DNA of 64,000 nucleotides, from positions 124,001-188,000 of the forward strand of contig PGXY01000008.1 of assembly GCA_002839375.1 (NCBI GenBank), given 5' to 3'. Of this stretch, positions 48,639 through 57,124 are shown one piece after another. The notes under the pieces were generated by a model. That model was not told the DNA's origin and did no database searches. It worked only from the letters and a program-made list of their open reading frames with translations. The stretch comes from Spirochaetae bacterium HGW-Spirochaetae-1 (GTDB lineage Bacteria > Spirochaetota > UBA4802 > UBA5550). The position numbers and the translations under genes were made by a program. Positions within the stretch are counted from its first letter, which is position 1. Every line of letters begins with the position of its first letter.

Positions 48639-48651
48639 TACGGTAATTGCC

Positions 48652-49278
48652 ATGGATAAGGAACGGAACGACCGTGATCTTAAAAAGTACGCCGATGATA
48701 TCGCCACCATCAAATCACTGCTGCTGAAGGTGGACGAAAAACCCCTTATTGAATACTGGGCTTTTTTCACCTGGGCGGGACTCATTCTCGCCGGGACGCT
48801 GATCCATTACCTGCTGCGGCGCACTATGCAGCTGGATATATCGGCCATTTTTCTTAAGGTCTGGCTTCCTGTTTTTCTTGCCGGATTATTCTTTGAGACT
48901 CTGGCATGGATCAGGAAGATGAACAGGGAGGCCATGCCTCTTTTATCAAGGCCGATGATAAAAATGGCCTGGGCCCTTGTGGGCCTCATGACCGGCCTGG
49001 GGTTCATATACTACCTGGTGGTGCGTGTTTCATCCTTTGCCTTCATCCCGTATCTGATTCTGGTTACCTTCGGCATCTTCATGGTTTTTTTCGCGCAGAT
49101 ATCCTACCAGTTTTATTTCGGCTTTGGCTATTTTTATATGCTCCTGGCCATTGTGCTCTATCTTTTTGAGCTGGATGGGGACAACCTTTTTATCATTACC
49201 GGCATGATCCTGGGGGCCACGTTCGTTTTGGCGGGCCTTGTCACACGTCGAAGAGAGAAGGAAGTCAATGACCATTGA
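48652..49278 (+). CDS. Six-helix membrane protein, unknown function
   Basis: The 208-residue protein has a charged N-terminus of about 35 residues and six hydrophobic segments (starting WAFFTWAGLILAGTLIHYLL). The C-terminus is basic (TRRREKEVNDH). I recognise no named family. It is the first gene after the operator. Its end overlaps the start of the winged-helix regulator by 11 bases, so the two are translationally coupled; membrane proteins paired this way sometimes hold the regulator in check, but that is a guess. Confidence 0.65.
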   Translation: MDKERNDRDLKKYADDIATIKSLLLKVDEKPLIEYWAFFTWAGLILAGTLIHYLLRRTMQLDISAIFLKVWLPVFLAGLFFETLAWIRKMNREAMPLLSRPMIKMAWALVGLMTGLGFIYYLVVRVSSFAFIPYLILVTFGIFMVFFAQISYQFYFGFGYFYMLLAIVLYLFELDGDNLFIITGMILGATFVLAGLVTRRREKEVNDH

Positions 49279-49591
49279 TACGCTGTTCACTCAGTTCGAC
49301 AGCGTCTTCTTTGAGAAGACGCGTCTTTCCATGATGACTATACTGTATAAGGAGGAGCCCGTGTCCTTTAACCGTTTGAAAAAAGTAATCGGCGGCACCG
49401 ACGGCTCCATATACTCACATCTTCAGAAGCTCCAGGAAGCTGGATATATCGGCCAAAAAAAGGAGATCATGAGTGGAAAGGCCCAGACATCATACTTCTT
49501 AACGGCCGAGGGGAAAAAGATTTTCCGGAAATACATTAAATTCATGGAGGAAATGATCCATGAGCAGAAGAGGGGGAAGAGCGATGCGTGA
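49268..49591 (+). CDS. Winged-helix transcriptional regulator (HTH_34 / MarR-like)
   Basis: The 107-residue protein starts at 49268 (GAAGGAAG upstream). A single winged helix fills it (TRLSMMTILYKEEPVSFNRLKKVIGGTDGSIYSHLQKLQEAGYIGQKKEI) with a C-terminal helix for dimerisation (YFLTAEGKKIFRKYIKFMEEMI). No metal-binding Cys or ligand domain is seen. It most resembles the short regulators of the HTH_34/ArsR-like class found with ABC exporters. Autoregulation through the ACTTTGTAAA repeats is likely. Confidence 0.82.
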   Translation: MTIDTLFTQFDSVFFEKTRLSMMTILYKEEPVSFNRLKKVIGGTDGSIYSHLQKLQEAGYIGQKKEIMSGKAQTSYFLTAEGKKIFRKYIKFMEEMIHEQKRGKSDA

Positions 49592-49961
49592 GATAGTGTT
49601 CTGGATTTACCTGGCTAATGCCGTGGTCCTTATCAATCATGAAGTAGACTCCGGTTACTGGAAGGAATGGGAGCTTGTCGGCATGAAGGGAGGAATAAGC
49701 CTGTTTCTGCTGCTTCATTTCCCCCTTTTCTTTGTGTTGCTCTGGGGACTGGTGGAAACTTATAAAGGCACCACGGCGGGTCTTGTTGTTTCACTGGTTG
49801 TGAGCAGCATTGGTATTTTTGCCGCCATTGCCCATGCCCTGTTTCTCCGGAAGGGAAATGAAAAGTTCAGGCTCCCGGTTTCTATAGCCATACTGATCAT
49901 GACAGGGATTCTGTCGCCGGTTCAGCTGGCGATGACAGTTTATCTAATGAATATGCAGTAA
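49584..49961 (+). CDS. Four-helix membrane protein, unknown function
   Basis: From ATG 49584 (GGGGGAAG upstream) the 125-residue product has four hydrophobic segments and the start MREIVFWIYLANAVVLINHEVDSGYWKEWELV; it resembles short conserved membrane proteins of unknown function. It overlaps the regulator gene by eight bases. A start at 49560 would add eight basic residues. Its place inside the operon suggests a role linked to the transporter. Confidence 0.62.
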   Translation: MREIVFWIYLANAVVLINHEVDSGYWKEWELVGMKGGISLFLLLHFPLFFVLLWGLVETYKGTTAGLVVSLVVSSIGIFAAIAHALFLRKGNEKFRLPVSIAILIMTGILSPVQLAMTVYLMNMQ

Positions 49962-49973
49962 AGGGAGGATATA

Positions 49974-50732
49974 ATGAATTTAAAAAAAGCGGCTGTAGTA
50001 TGTATTATGGCACTCCTGCTCCCCGCCGGGGAAGGCCTTATGGCCCTCACGGCCAGGGAAATAATTGACAGGGCTGAAAATGCCGTGCGTGGCAACAGCG
50101 CCATGGGTACATACGCCATTACCATAAAGACCAGGCGCTGGACCAGGACAATGGAGCTGAAGAGCTGGGATCACCGGTCGACCAAGAGGTCCTTTTCGGA
50201 GATAACGGCTCCGAAGAAGGATGCGGGAAACCGATTCCTCCTGGTGAATAAGACCATGCATCAGTATGTTCCAAAACTGCAGCAGGAGATCAAGATATCG
50301 CCCTCCATGATGATGCAGTCCTGGATGGGTTCTGATTTCACCAATGATGATATTGTGAAGGAATCCAGCATACTGGATGACTATACTCAGCGTCTTATCG
50401 GCAATAAGAGCATCGACGGTACGGAATGCTATGAGGTGGAACTAATCCCCAAAAAGGACGCCGATGTGGTGTGGGGAAAAATAATCTACTATGCCCGCAT
50501 AACGGACTGCCTGCCGGTGCGCCAGGAATTCTATAATGAGCATAACGTCATGAAAAAGGTCATGGCTCTCAGCAGCTTTAAAACCATGCACGACCGGGTA
50601 ATCCCCACGATAATGAAGATGCAGACCGTTGGGAAAGACGACCGGTATACGGTCATGGAAATAAAGGAAATACGGTTCAATGTGGCAATTCCCGATTATA
50701 TTTTCTCGCTGCAGAACCTCAAGAGGAAATAG
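49974..50732 (+). CDS. LolA-like outer-membrane lipoprotein-sorting protein
   Basis: The 252-residue protein has a signal peptide (about residues 1-24) and a LolA-like fold of the LolA_like/DUF4292-type branch (AREIIDRAENAVRGNSAMGTYAITIKT; RFLLVNKTMHQYVPKLQQEIKISPSMMMQSWMGSDFTNDDI). These proteins bind lipid or lipoprotein acyl chains in the periplasm. It is placed directly before two FtsX/LolC-type permeases and an ATPase, the usual arrangement for a dedicated lipid or lipoprotein relay. The next gene starts immediately after its stop. Confidence 0.85.
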   Translation: MNLKKAAVVCIMALLLPAGEGLMALTAREIIDRAENAVRGNSAMGTYAITIKTRRWTRTMELKSWDHRSTKRSFSEITAPKKDAGNRFLLVNKTMHQYVPKLQQEIKISPSMMMQSWMGSDFTNDDIVKESSILDDYTQRLIGNKSIDGTECYEVELIPKKDADVVWGKIIYYARITDCLPVRQEFYNEHNVMKKVMALSSFKTMHDRVIPTIMKMQTVGKDDRYTVMEIKEIRFNVAIPDYIFSLQNLKRK

Positions 50733-51980
50733 ATGATGAAGAACAAAGAGCTGTCCATTGTGCTCCTCCTGGCCTGGAGGAGCGTATGGAAGAACAAGCG
50801 GCGGACAATTCTGACGCTTCTCACCGTGGTTATCGGGAGCGCCATGATCATTTTTCTCAACGCCTTTGCCACGGGCGGCCATGAGCAGATGATCGAGGAC
50901 GCTGTGTCCACCAACACGGGGCACATACAGATCCACGAGAAGGGTTTCTGGGACAACCGTGGAACGGATTACGCTTTTCAGGCCGATGACGGGCTTCTGA
51001 AGTTGCTGGAAGGCGACAACCGCATAAAGTCCTTCAGCCGGCGAATACACGCCGCGGGCCTTCTGTCCTGCAGGGATACCACTGTAGGAGCCATGGTCCA
51101 GGCCGTTGATCCCGCACGGGAAAATGAAGTCACTGATTTGCACCGACATATAATCGATGGTCGTTTTCTCGATGAAAACGATACAACCAGTGTTGTGCTG
51201 GGTGCCGTGCTGGCACGGAATCTGGGAGTAAAACCGGGAGGGAAGATTGCCCTTATCAGCCAGGGATTTGACGGATCTATAGCCGCTGAGAAGCTCACTG
51301 TCGTGGGGCTCTTCAATTCGGGGAACCCCGAGTATGACCAGTCGCTCATGATAATGCCCTTTGCTCAGGCGCAGCAGACCTTCACCATGATGGGATATAT
51401 CAACGCCATAACCATACACCTGAAAAGCCCGGCATACACAGATGCGGTGCGTGACCATATCCGCCGGCATGTGGACACCGGGGCACTGGAGGTTATGGGC
51501 TGGGATGAGCTCATGCCGGAACTGGTGCAGTTTATCGTCATGGACGATATAGGCGCCTATATATTCGATTTTATCCTGTTCATGGTTGTGGCCTTCGGGA
51601 TACTCAACACCATCCAGATGTCGGTCTTCGAGAGAATCCGTGAGTTCGGTGTTATGCTGGCTATCGGAACCCGTCCCGGTCAGGTGACGGCCATCGTGCT
51701 TTTCGAATCGTTGTTTATTTCGATAATCGGCGTTGTCCTGGGTATGGCCCTGGGTTCCGGGATCAGTTATTACTTTACGCTGAATCCCCTGGATTATTCT
51801 CAATTCGCCGATGAGATTGCCGTATGGGGAATCGCCACAACGCTCTTTCCGGCAAAGCTCACCTGGCTGAACATCACGGTGACTTCTTTTCTGACTCTGG
51901 GACTTGCCGTCCTCTTTACGGTATTCCCGGCGCGCAGGGCGGCGAAGCTCAATCCCATTGAGGCCATAAGGCACTTATGA
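50733..51980 (+). CDS. LolC/MacB-type ABC permease (first)
   Basis: The 415-residue protein has the FtsX/MacB layout: one N-terminal helix after LAWRSVWKNKRRTILTLLTVVIG, a large periplasmic domain (about residues 45-280), and three C-terminal helices beginning FDFILFMVVAFGILNTIQMSVFERIREFGVMLAIGTRP. It ends with the usual ARRAAKLNPIEAIRHL. It forms a heterodimer with the permease that follows 13 bases later, probably powered by the ATPase at 53245. Such transporters extract lipoproteins or export substrates by mechanotransmission. Confidence 0.88.
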   Translation: MMKNKELSIVLLLAWRSVWKNKRRTILTLLTVVIGSAMIIFLNAFATGGHEQMIEDAVSTNTGHIQIHEKGFWDNRGTDYAFQADDGLLKLLEGDNRIKSFSRRIHAAGLLSCRDTTVGAMVQAVDPARENEVTDLHRHIIDGRFLDENDTTSVVLGAVLARNLGVKPGGKIALISQGFDGSIAAEKLTVVGLFNSGNPEYDQSLMIMPFAQAQQTFTMMGYINAITIHLKSPAYTDAVRDHIRRHVDTGALEVMGWDELMPELVQFIVMDDIGAYIFDFILFMVVAFGILNTIQMSVFERIREFGVMLAIGTRPGQVTAIVLFESLFISIIGVVLGMALGSGISYYFTLNPLDYSQFADEIAVWGIATTLFPAKLTWLNITVTSFLTLGLAVLFTVFPARRAAKLNPIEAIRHL

Positions 51981-51993
51981 CAAGAGGTATGTA

Positions 51994-53229
51994 ATGAAGA
52001 TATTTATTATGATGAGCTGGAGAAACCTGTGGCGTCACCGCCGCCGCTCTGTCGTGGTTATTTCCTCAATCGGAGTGGGAATCTTTTCCATGATTTTCTC
52101 CATGGGCTTTATGAACGGCATGAATGTGCAGATGGTGGAGAACACCATCAGCACGTCGCTTGGTCATGTGGCTGTGCATAAAAAAGGATTCCAGGACAAT
52201 ATGAAACTGGAAAACAATTTCATCGCCGATGATGCGATCTACAAAGCGCTTCGCGAGGCTCCCGCCGTGGTGGCCTTTGCGCCCAAGATAAAGGTGCAGG
52301 GAATGGTCCGGTCCTCGGAAACCTCCCGGGGAGTGCTCATCATTGGGATCGATCCTGAAAAGGAAAAAAAGATATCGAAAATATACGATTATACGAGTAA
52401 AGATGAGGGGAGCGCTTTTCTCGATGATATGGCGGCCGATGAGGTACTCATCTCTAAAGCCATGGCCGGAAAGCTCGATCTTGTGGTGGGAGACCGCCTG
52501 GTTCTCATGGTGCAGGATAAACATCGTGAAATCATCGGTGAAGGGCTCATGGTAAAGGGTATCTTTGAATCTCCCGTGGACAGTTTCGACAAGTACGTGG
52601 TTTTCGTTGGTTTGAAAAAACTGCAGGAAGTCACGGGCCTCGGTGATGGTATTTCCGAACTGACAGTCCTGGTAAAAAACAAGGACCGTGTCAGGGCCAC
52701 CAGGGATTATATCAGGAACGCCCTGAAGGACCGCAACCTGGAGGTCCTCTCCTGGCAGGATATGGCGCCTAACCTGGTCCGGGCCATTGCCCTTTTTGAC
52801 ATGATCATGTATATCTTTTTCGCCATTGTATTCGTTACAGTCATATTCTCCGTGGCCAATACACTCATTATGGCCATTCTGGAGCGCTTTCACGAGATCG
52901 GCGTTATGAAGTCCATCGGCACCAGGCCTTCATGGATATTTTTCATGATTATGTTTGAGGCCGTGAACCTGGGGTTTGTGGGTCTTGCCATGGGCATCCT
53001 GGCCGGTGTTGGTATTACGGGGCTGCTGGGGTTTACAGGAATAGATTTTTCTTTTTACATGGAGTCCATGCGCACCTGGGGAACGGGCAGCATCATCTAT
53101 CCCGCCATCAAAATTCTTGATCTTATCGTGGCGGTGATCATAGTTCTTTTGACCACAGTGATCGCGGCGCTCTATCCAGCGGTGAAGGCCGCCCGGATAC
53201 GGCCCCTTGAGGCGCTGCATTTTATATAG
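51994..53229 (+). CDS. LolE/MacB-type ABC permease (second)
   Basis: The 411-residue protein shares the architecture of the preceding permease (SWRNLWRHRRRSVVVISSIGVG at the N-terminus; VFVTVIFSVANTLIMAILERFHEIGVMKSIGTRPSW before the C-terminal helices; KAARIRPLEALHFI at the end). The two differ enough to be a LolC/LolE-like pair. The periplasmic domain opens VENTISTSLGHVAVHKKGFQDN, close to the TNTGHIQIHEKGFWDN of its partner, so they arose by duplication. Confidence 0.88.
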   Translation: MKIFIMMSWRNLWRHRRRSVVVISSIGVGIFSMIFSMGFMNGMNVQMVENTISTSLGHVAVHKKGFQDNMKLENNFIADDAIYKALREAPAVVAFAPKIKVQGMVRSSETSRGVLIIGIDPEKEKKISKIYDYTSKDEGSAFLDDMAADEVLISKAMAGKLDLVVGDRLVLMVQDKHREIIGEGLMVKGIFESPVDSFDKYVVFVGLKKLQEVTGLGDGISELTVLVKNKDRVRATRDYIRNALKDRNLEVLSWQDMAPNLVRAIALFDMIMYIFFAIVFVTVIFSVANTLIMAILERFHEIGVMKSIGTRPSWIFFMIMFEAVNLGFVGLAMGILAGVGITGLLGFTGIDFSFYMESMRTWGTGSIIYPAIKILDLIVAVIIVLLTTVIAALYPAVKAARIRPLEALHFI

Positions 53230-53244
53230 TAAAGGAGCATAGCA

Positions 53245-53952
53245 ATGGATAAAATTATTATAAAGAATCTGACCAAGGACTATAAAACCGACGGCATCAC
53301 CGTGCAGGCGATTCGCGGCATCGACCTGACGGTACAGGAAGGGGAATTTTCGGCCATTGCCGGTCCTTCGGGCTCGGGGAAGACGACGCTTCTCAACATT
53401 ATCGGCGGCCTGGACCGCCCTACCGAAGGCACCGTGCAAGTGGGGGACAGGCTTCTAGGCGAATGCTCCGATCGCGAGCTTTCCGATATACGCCTGCGGA
53501 AGATCGGATTCATCTTTCAGGCTTATAATCTTATTCCGGTGCTCAATTCCATCGAGAACGTGGAATATGTTCTACTGCTTCAGGGCGCCGATAAGAGTGA
53601 GCGCCGGGACCGCGCCGCGGCCATGCTGAAAGAAGTGGGGCTTGAGAAGGAGATGTTCCGGCTTCCCAAAGAACTTTCGGGCGGACAGCAGCAGCGCGTG
53701 GCTGTGGCACGGGCCATTGTATCGGAACCCGAGATCATCCTGGCCGACGAGCCCACGGCCAACCTGGACCAAAAGACCGGCGCTGCTCTACTGGACCTCA
53801 TGCATGATCTGAACCATCGTAAAAATATCACCTTTATTTTTTCCACTCATGACAGCATGGTCATGGAACGGGCAGAGCGGCTCATCTACCTCATTGATGG
53901 CGCCGTTAAGGAGGATACGGTGCGCCAGGGCTTCGGTATAAAGAATTCATAA
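53245..53952 (+). CDS. LolD/MacB-type ABC ATPase
   Basis: The 235-residue ATPase has Walker [10 protein letters not shown], the Q loop ([18 protein letters not shown]), signature [15 protein letters not shown], Walker [12 protein letters not shown] and the switch His (FSTHD). The YNLIP and ADEPTANLD sequences are typical of the LolD/MacB subfamily that serves FtsX-type permeases. It completes the transporter started by the two permease genes. The barrel gene at 54045 follows after 92 bases. Confidence 0.93.
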   Translation: MDKIIIKNLTKDYKTDGITVQAIRGIDLTVQEGEFSAIAGPSGSGKTTLLNIIGGLDRPTEGTVQVGDRLLGECSDRELSDIRLRKIGFIFQAYNLIPVLNSIENVEYVLLLQGADKSERRDRAAAMLKEVGLEKEMFRLPKELSGGQQQRVAVARAIVSEPEIILADEPTANLDQKTGAALLDLMHDLNHRKNITFIFSTHDSMVMERAERLIYLIDGAVKEDTVRQGFGIKNS

Positions 53953-54044
53953 TCGTCGGGATATGCTTTGGCGGTGCTGAAAGAAAGAGGCGCGAAGAGC
54001 GTGATAAGGGATATCGATAGATTAAACTAAAAGAGAATAGGGAA

Positions 54045-55403
54045 ATGTGTAACGGGATAAAGACAGGAAAAAAGGTCTGTGAGTATAGTGTTATTTTTTT
54101 AATACTATTGATGATATTTTTAACGGCCGTATTGCCCGCTGCGTCGGCGGCGGAAAAAAATGACGAAGTTGTTTCGTATGAGGCGGCCATGGAGGATGTT
54201 ACCGGAGAGAAAGGCTGGCAGTATAAAATGACCGGCCAGTACAAGGACCTCTTCACGTACCAGAAGGTCGATGAGTATTACGGCACCGGATTTTTCCCTT
54301 CTGGTGAAAAGGGACTGGCGGCGAACCTGAAGAGGCTGCGCCTCTCACCGGAGGTGACCTGGGGAACCATGCTGCTTCTGCATGTTGATTACGACAATGA
54401 AATAATGGTAAGCAGCTATACCGGCAGCCATGAGTTCGATGCCTACTGGCGTCCTTCTGAGTACAATGACTTCCTGGATCTTTCCTGGGATCCGCATTAC
54501 AGCAATGATCTCTATTACCGGATGAAACTCCATCGCGCCTATGTTCGCCTGAACACCGGTGATTTTTCTTTCACCCTGGGACGCCAGCAGATCCGCTTTG
54601 GAAGCGGCAGGCTCTGGAATCCCCTGGATATTCTGAATCCCATATCACCCACCTTCGTGGAAGGCGCCGAGGAGCAGAAGGGCACCGATGCTCTGCGGGC
54701 CGACTGGTTTTTTACGTCATCGAGCGAGCTTTCCCTTGTTGTAAATCCTGTTCTTGCCAACAACCGGTATGGTGATATGAAATTTCAGAACTGCAATTAT
54801 GTTGCGCGTGCAAAAACATCCATTAAAGAAACCGATGTTGCCCTCCTGGGAGGATGGATATCGCACCGCGGCGTAGCCGGGATTGACGGCGCCACGACTT
54901 TTTTCGATGGCATGCTCCGTGGAAGTGTGCTCTATTCCAATCCGGAAGATTACGATTATTACGTGCAGGCCAGCATGGGTTATGAATATACCTTCAGTTT
55001 CGGCCTTTACCTGCTTGCCGAGTATTTCTTCAATCAGAACGGCCTGAACTACAATGCCGATCTTAAAAACGCTTATGCAGCGAGCCTCATCTCCGGCATG
55101 AGTCAGAGCGGATATAATCTCCTGGCGAATCAGTTTCTCACGGCGAACCGCCACTACCTGGGTTTTGTCCTGGGGTATGATATTCATCCCCTGGTGCGCG
55201 ATGATTTCTTTATCATCATTGACTTTGAGGGACGGGCTGCTTTTATCAACGAGTCATTAAAGTTCAATGCCATGGAAAATATGGACATAACCGCCGGTCT
55301 CATGTTTGCCTTTACCGGCGGAGGCACCGATAAGATTTCGGATTTTGAATCCTTTACCGGCGATAACCTGCTGTACTACATCAGTCTGAGTTTGTATTTT
55401 TAA
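54045..55403 (+). CDS. Outer-membrane beta-barrel protein
   Basis: The 452-residue protein has a signal peptide (cleavage near ASAAE) and then alternating amphipathic strands (RMKLHRAYVRLNTGDFSFTLGRQQIRFGSGRLWNPLDILNP). It ends in a terminal strand LLYYISLSLYF with the C-terminal Phe typical of barrels. The segment with GRQQIRFGSG resembles DUF1302/alginate-export-like porins. As the last gene of the Lol-like operon it may be the outer-membrane partner or cargo receptor, but that is inferred only from position. Confidence 0.75.
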   Translation: MCNGIKTGKKVCEYSVIFLILLMIFLTAVLPAASAAEKNDEVVSYEAAMEDVTGEKGWQYKMTGQYKDLFTYQKVDEYYGTGFFPSGEKGLAANLKRLRLSPEVTWGTMLLLHVDYDNEIMVSSYTGSHEFDAYWRPSEYNDFLDLSWDPHYSNDLYYRMKLHRAYVRLNTGDFSFTLGRQQIRFGSGRLWNPLDILNPISPTFVEGAEEQKGTDALRADWFFTSSSELSLVVNPVLANNRYGDMKFQNCNYVARAKTSIKETDVALLGGWISHRGVAGIDGATTFFDGMLRGSVLYSNPEDYDYYVQASMGYEYTFSFGLYLLAEYFFNQNGLNYNADLKNAYAASLISGMSQSGYNLLANQFLTANRHYLGFVLGYDIHPLVRDDFFIIIDFEGRAAFINESLKFNAMENMDITAGLMFAFTGGGTDKISDFESFTGDNLLYYISLSLYF

Positions 55404-55481
55404 ATATGGTGGGACTTGACAGTTTCAAATTCTCGACATATTATAAATATACAAAGCAGACTTATATATGGGGAACATGTC

Positions 55482-55631
55482 ATGGCATATATAAAATGGA
55501 CCGACGAATTGAGCGTACAGATCCCGTCAATCGACGCTGAGCATAAAACACTCATAGGCATCATAAATGAGTTCTATGACGGTATTGATAAAAAATATAC
55601 GGCGTTTCTGGTGGAAAAGGGCGTTAAATAG
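55482..55631 (+). pseudogene. Truncated bacteriohemerythrin
   Basis: ATG 55482 (GGGGA upstream) starts IKWTDELSVQIPSIDAEHKTLIGIINEFYDGI, a perfect hemerythrin N-terminus including the first iron-ligand His. After 35 residues the sequence loses all similarity and stops at residue 49. The helices with the remaining His and Glu ligands (HFxxEE and HxxxH) are absent, and none is seen downstream in another frame. Oxygen or di-iron binding is therefore impossible. It is probably the relic of a deletion. Confidence 0.75.
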
Positions 55632-55728
55632 AGCAGACTTCTTGCTGAAAATCCGGATCGGACGAAATACCTGAAAAGATGCCAAATGACGGTTTTTTTA
55701 ATAACATAAATTTATTGATAATAAAGGG

Positions 55729-55756
55729 TTGACATTTAATTAGTACTGTCTACTAT
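55729..55756 (+). promoter_or_regulatory. cspA promoter
   Basis: TTGACA (55729-55734) and TACTAT (55751-55756), 16 bases apart, give an expected leader of about 125 bases before the cspA start. Long untranslated leaders are usual for cold-shock genes and often fold to control translation; no ORF lies in this leader. Confidence 0.6.
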
Positions 55757-55887
55757 GACCTCAAGTGATTAAGTCCGTTAAAATCTTCTATTTTCTTACC
55801 TCAAACAAACTCAGGTAATCTTCATAGCAGTATTTTAGGCTTATCCAAAAGGGAAATATCCCGATTAATCTACACAGGAGTTACACT

Positions 55888-56088
55888 ATGTCTCAAGGTA
55901 CAGTTAAATGGTTCAACGAGCAGAAAGGTTTTGGTTTCATTACGTCTAATGATGGCAAAGATTATTTTGTACATCACACAAACATCATGGGATCAGGTTT
56001 TAAAACGCTGCCCGAGGGTGCCGAGGTTGAATTTGAAGTTGAAAAAAGCGAAAGAGGCTTCAGAGCCGTTCAGGTTTCTGTTATCTAA
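55888..56088 (+). CDS. cspA: Cold-shock protein
   Basis: The 66-residue protein is a single cold-shock domain with RNP1 (KGFGFI) and RNP2 (YFVHHT) intact: [20 protein letters not shown]. These proteins bind single-stranded RNA and DNA and melt structure at low temperature or in rapid growth. A strong ribosome site (AGGAG) precedes the ATG, and a terminator follows, so it is monocistronic. Confidence 0.95.
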   Translation: MSQGTVKWFNEQKGFGFITSNDGKDYFVHHTNIMGSGFKTLPEGAEVEFEVEKSERGFRAVQVSVI

Positions 56089-56111
56089 ATAAAAACACTT
56101 CATTTTACTGG

Positions 56112-56140
56112 AAAAGGCGCCCTTAGAGGCGCCTTTTTTT
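56112..56140 (+). terminator. cspA terminator
   Basis: AAAAGGCGCC (56112-56121) pairs with GGCGCCTTTT (56128-56137) around CTTAGA, followed by further T residues. It lies 24 bases after the cspA stop. Confidence 0.88.
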
Positions 56141-56248
56141 ATGCCTTCGCCGGAATATGTCTATTTGTAATATCACCGGCAGATCATTATATTTCATTCA
56201 TTGCGTGACTCAATGAGCATTTGACTATGATAATGCAGGAGAAATGAA

Positions 56249-57097
56249 ATGATTAAAAATATTTTTTTTATAATACTGATAATAACTGTTTCCCTGGGCG
56301 CTGTGATGGGCTTTGCGCGATTTCTTTTTTTTATGAAAGTAAAGAGTGAAGTACGGGAGCTTTTCCGGGAAGTGAGGGTGTCAGAAGCGAAAGTCATAGA
56401 AGAGACGGATCTTGATGGATTGCCTGAACCGGTACAGCGTTATCTGCGCTTCACCGGCATCATCGGGAAAAAGGAGATCAGGTGCGCCCGGTTCCGGCAG
56501 CAGGGCCATTTCAGGACCGACGTAAAACAGGAATGGTTTCCCCTTGATGCCGCACAGTATGTTGCCACGGAAATGCCCGGCTTCATCTGGTTCGCCCATA
56601 TGCATATGGCGCCGCTGGTGACGGTAAGCGCCCGTGACCGGCTGAGCGAAGGCAGGGGAAACATGCTGGTAAAACTGCTGTCCCTGGTCAGGCTTGCCGA
56701 TGCCGCGGGAAAAGAAATAGACCAGGGAACCCTGCTCCGGTATCTCGGTGAGATGGTCTGGTATCCCACGGCCTTCCTGAATCGGAATATCCGGTGGGAG
56801 CCTGTTGATTCACGGTCGGCACGGGTCATTTTTACCGACGGAAACATGACTGTGTCGGGCCTGTTCATCTTCGGTGACGGGGGAGAGGTAACGTCCTTTA
56901 AGGCCCGGCGATACATGAGCAGCGGCAATGCTTCGACTCTCGAGGACTGGTCGGCAGAGATTCATGATTACAGGGAAGTGGACGGCATACGCATTCCCCG
57001 CAGTGCCGAGGTCATCTGGCACCTCGAGGCGGGAGATTTCAGCTATGCCAGGCTGGAGATAAGCGATGCCCGGTTCAATGTTCCTGAACCGTATTGA
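56249..57097 (+). CDS. DUF6544/DUF6920-like membrane-anchored protein
   Basis: The 282-residue protein has one N-terminal membrane helix (residues 4-28) and an extracytoplasmic alpha/beta domain with LDGLPEPVQRYLRFTGIIGK and FIWFAHMHMAPL. The motif PVQRYLRF(T)G followed by a beta-rich domain is typical of the DUF6544/DUF6920 group, whose role is not known. AGGAGAAATG gives a good ribosome site. It is convergent with the MCP gene. The Pfam number is from memory. Confidence 0.62.
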   Translation: MIKNIFFIILIITVSLGAVMGFARFLFFMKVKSEVRELFREVRVSEAKVIEETDLDGLPEPVQRYLRFTGIIGKKEIRCARFRQQGHFRTDVKQEWFPLDAAQYVATEMPGFIWFAHMHMAPLVTVSARDRLSEGRGNMLVKLLSLVRLADAAGKEIDQGTLLRYLGEMVWYPTAFLNRNIRWEPVDSRSARVIFTDGNMTVSGLFIFGDGGEVTSFKARRYMSSGNASTLEDWSAEIHDYREVDGIRIPRSAEVIWHLEAGDFSYARLEISDARFNVPEPY

Positions 57098-57124
57098 TTG
57101 CCGATGAGGGCCGCTTCTCTGTGG

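Noticed and set aside
50442-51974. 510-codon minus-strand ORF across the LolA-like and permease genes
   Set aside because: It is antisense to a permease with complete FtsX motifs and has His/Gln/Arg-rich shadow composition.
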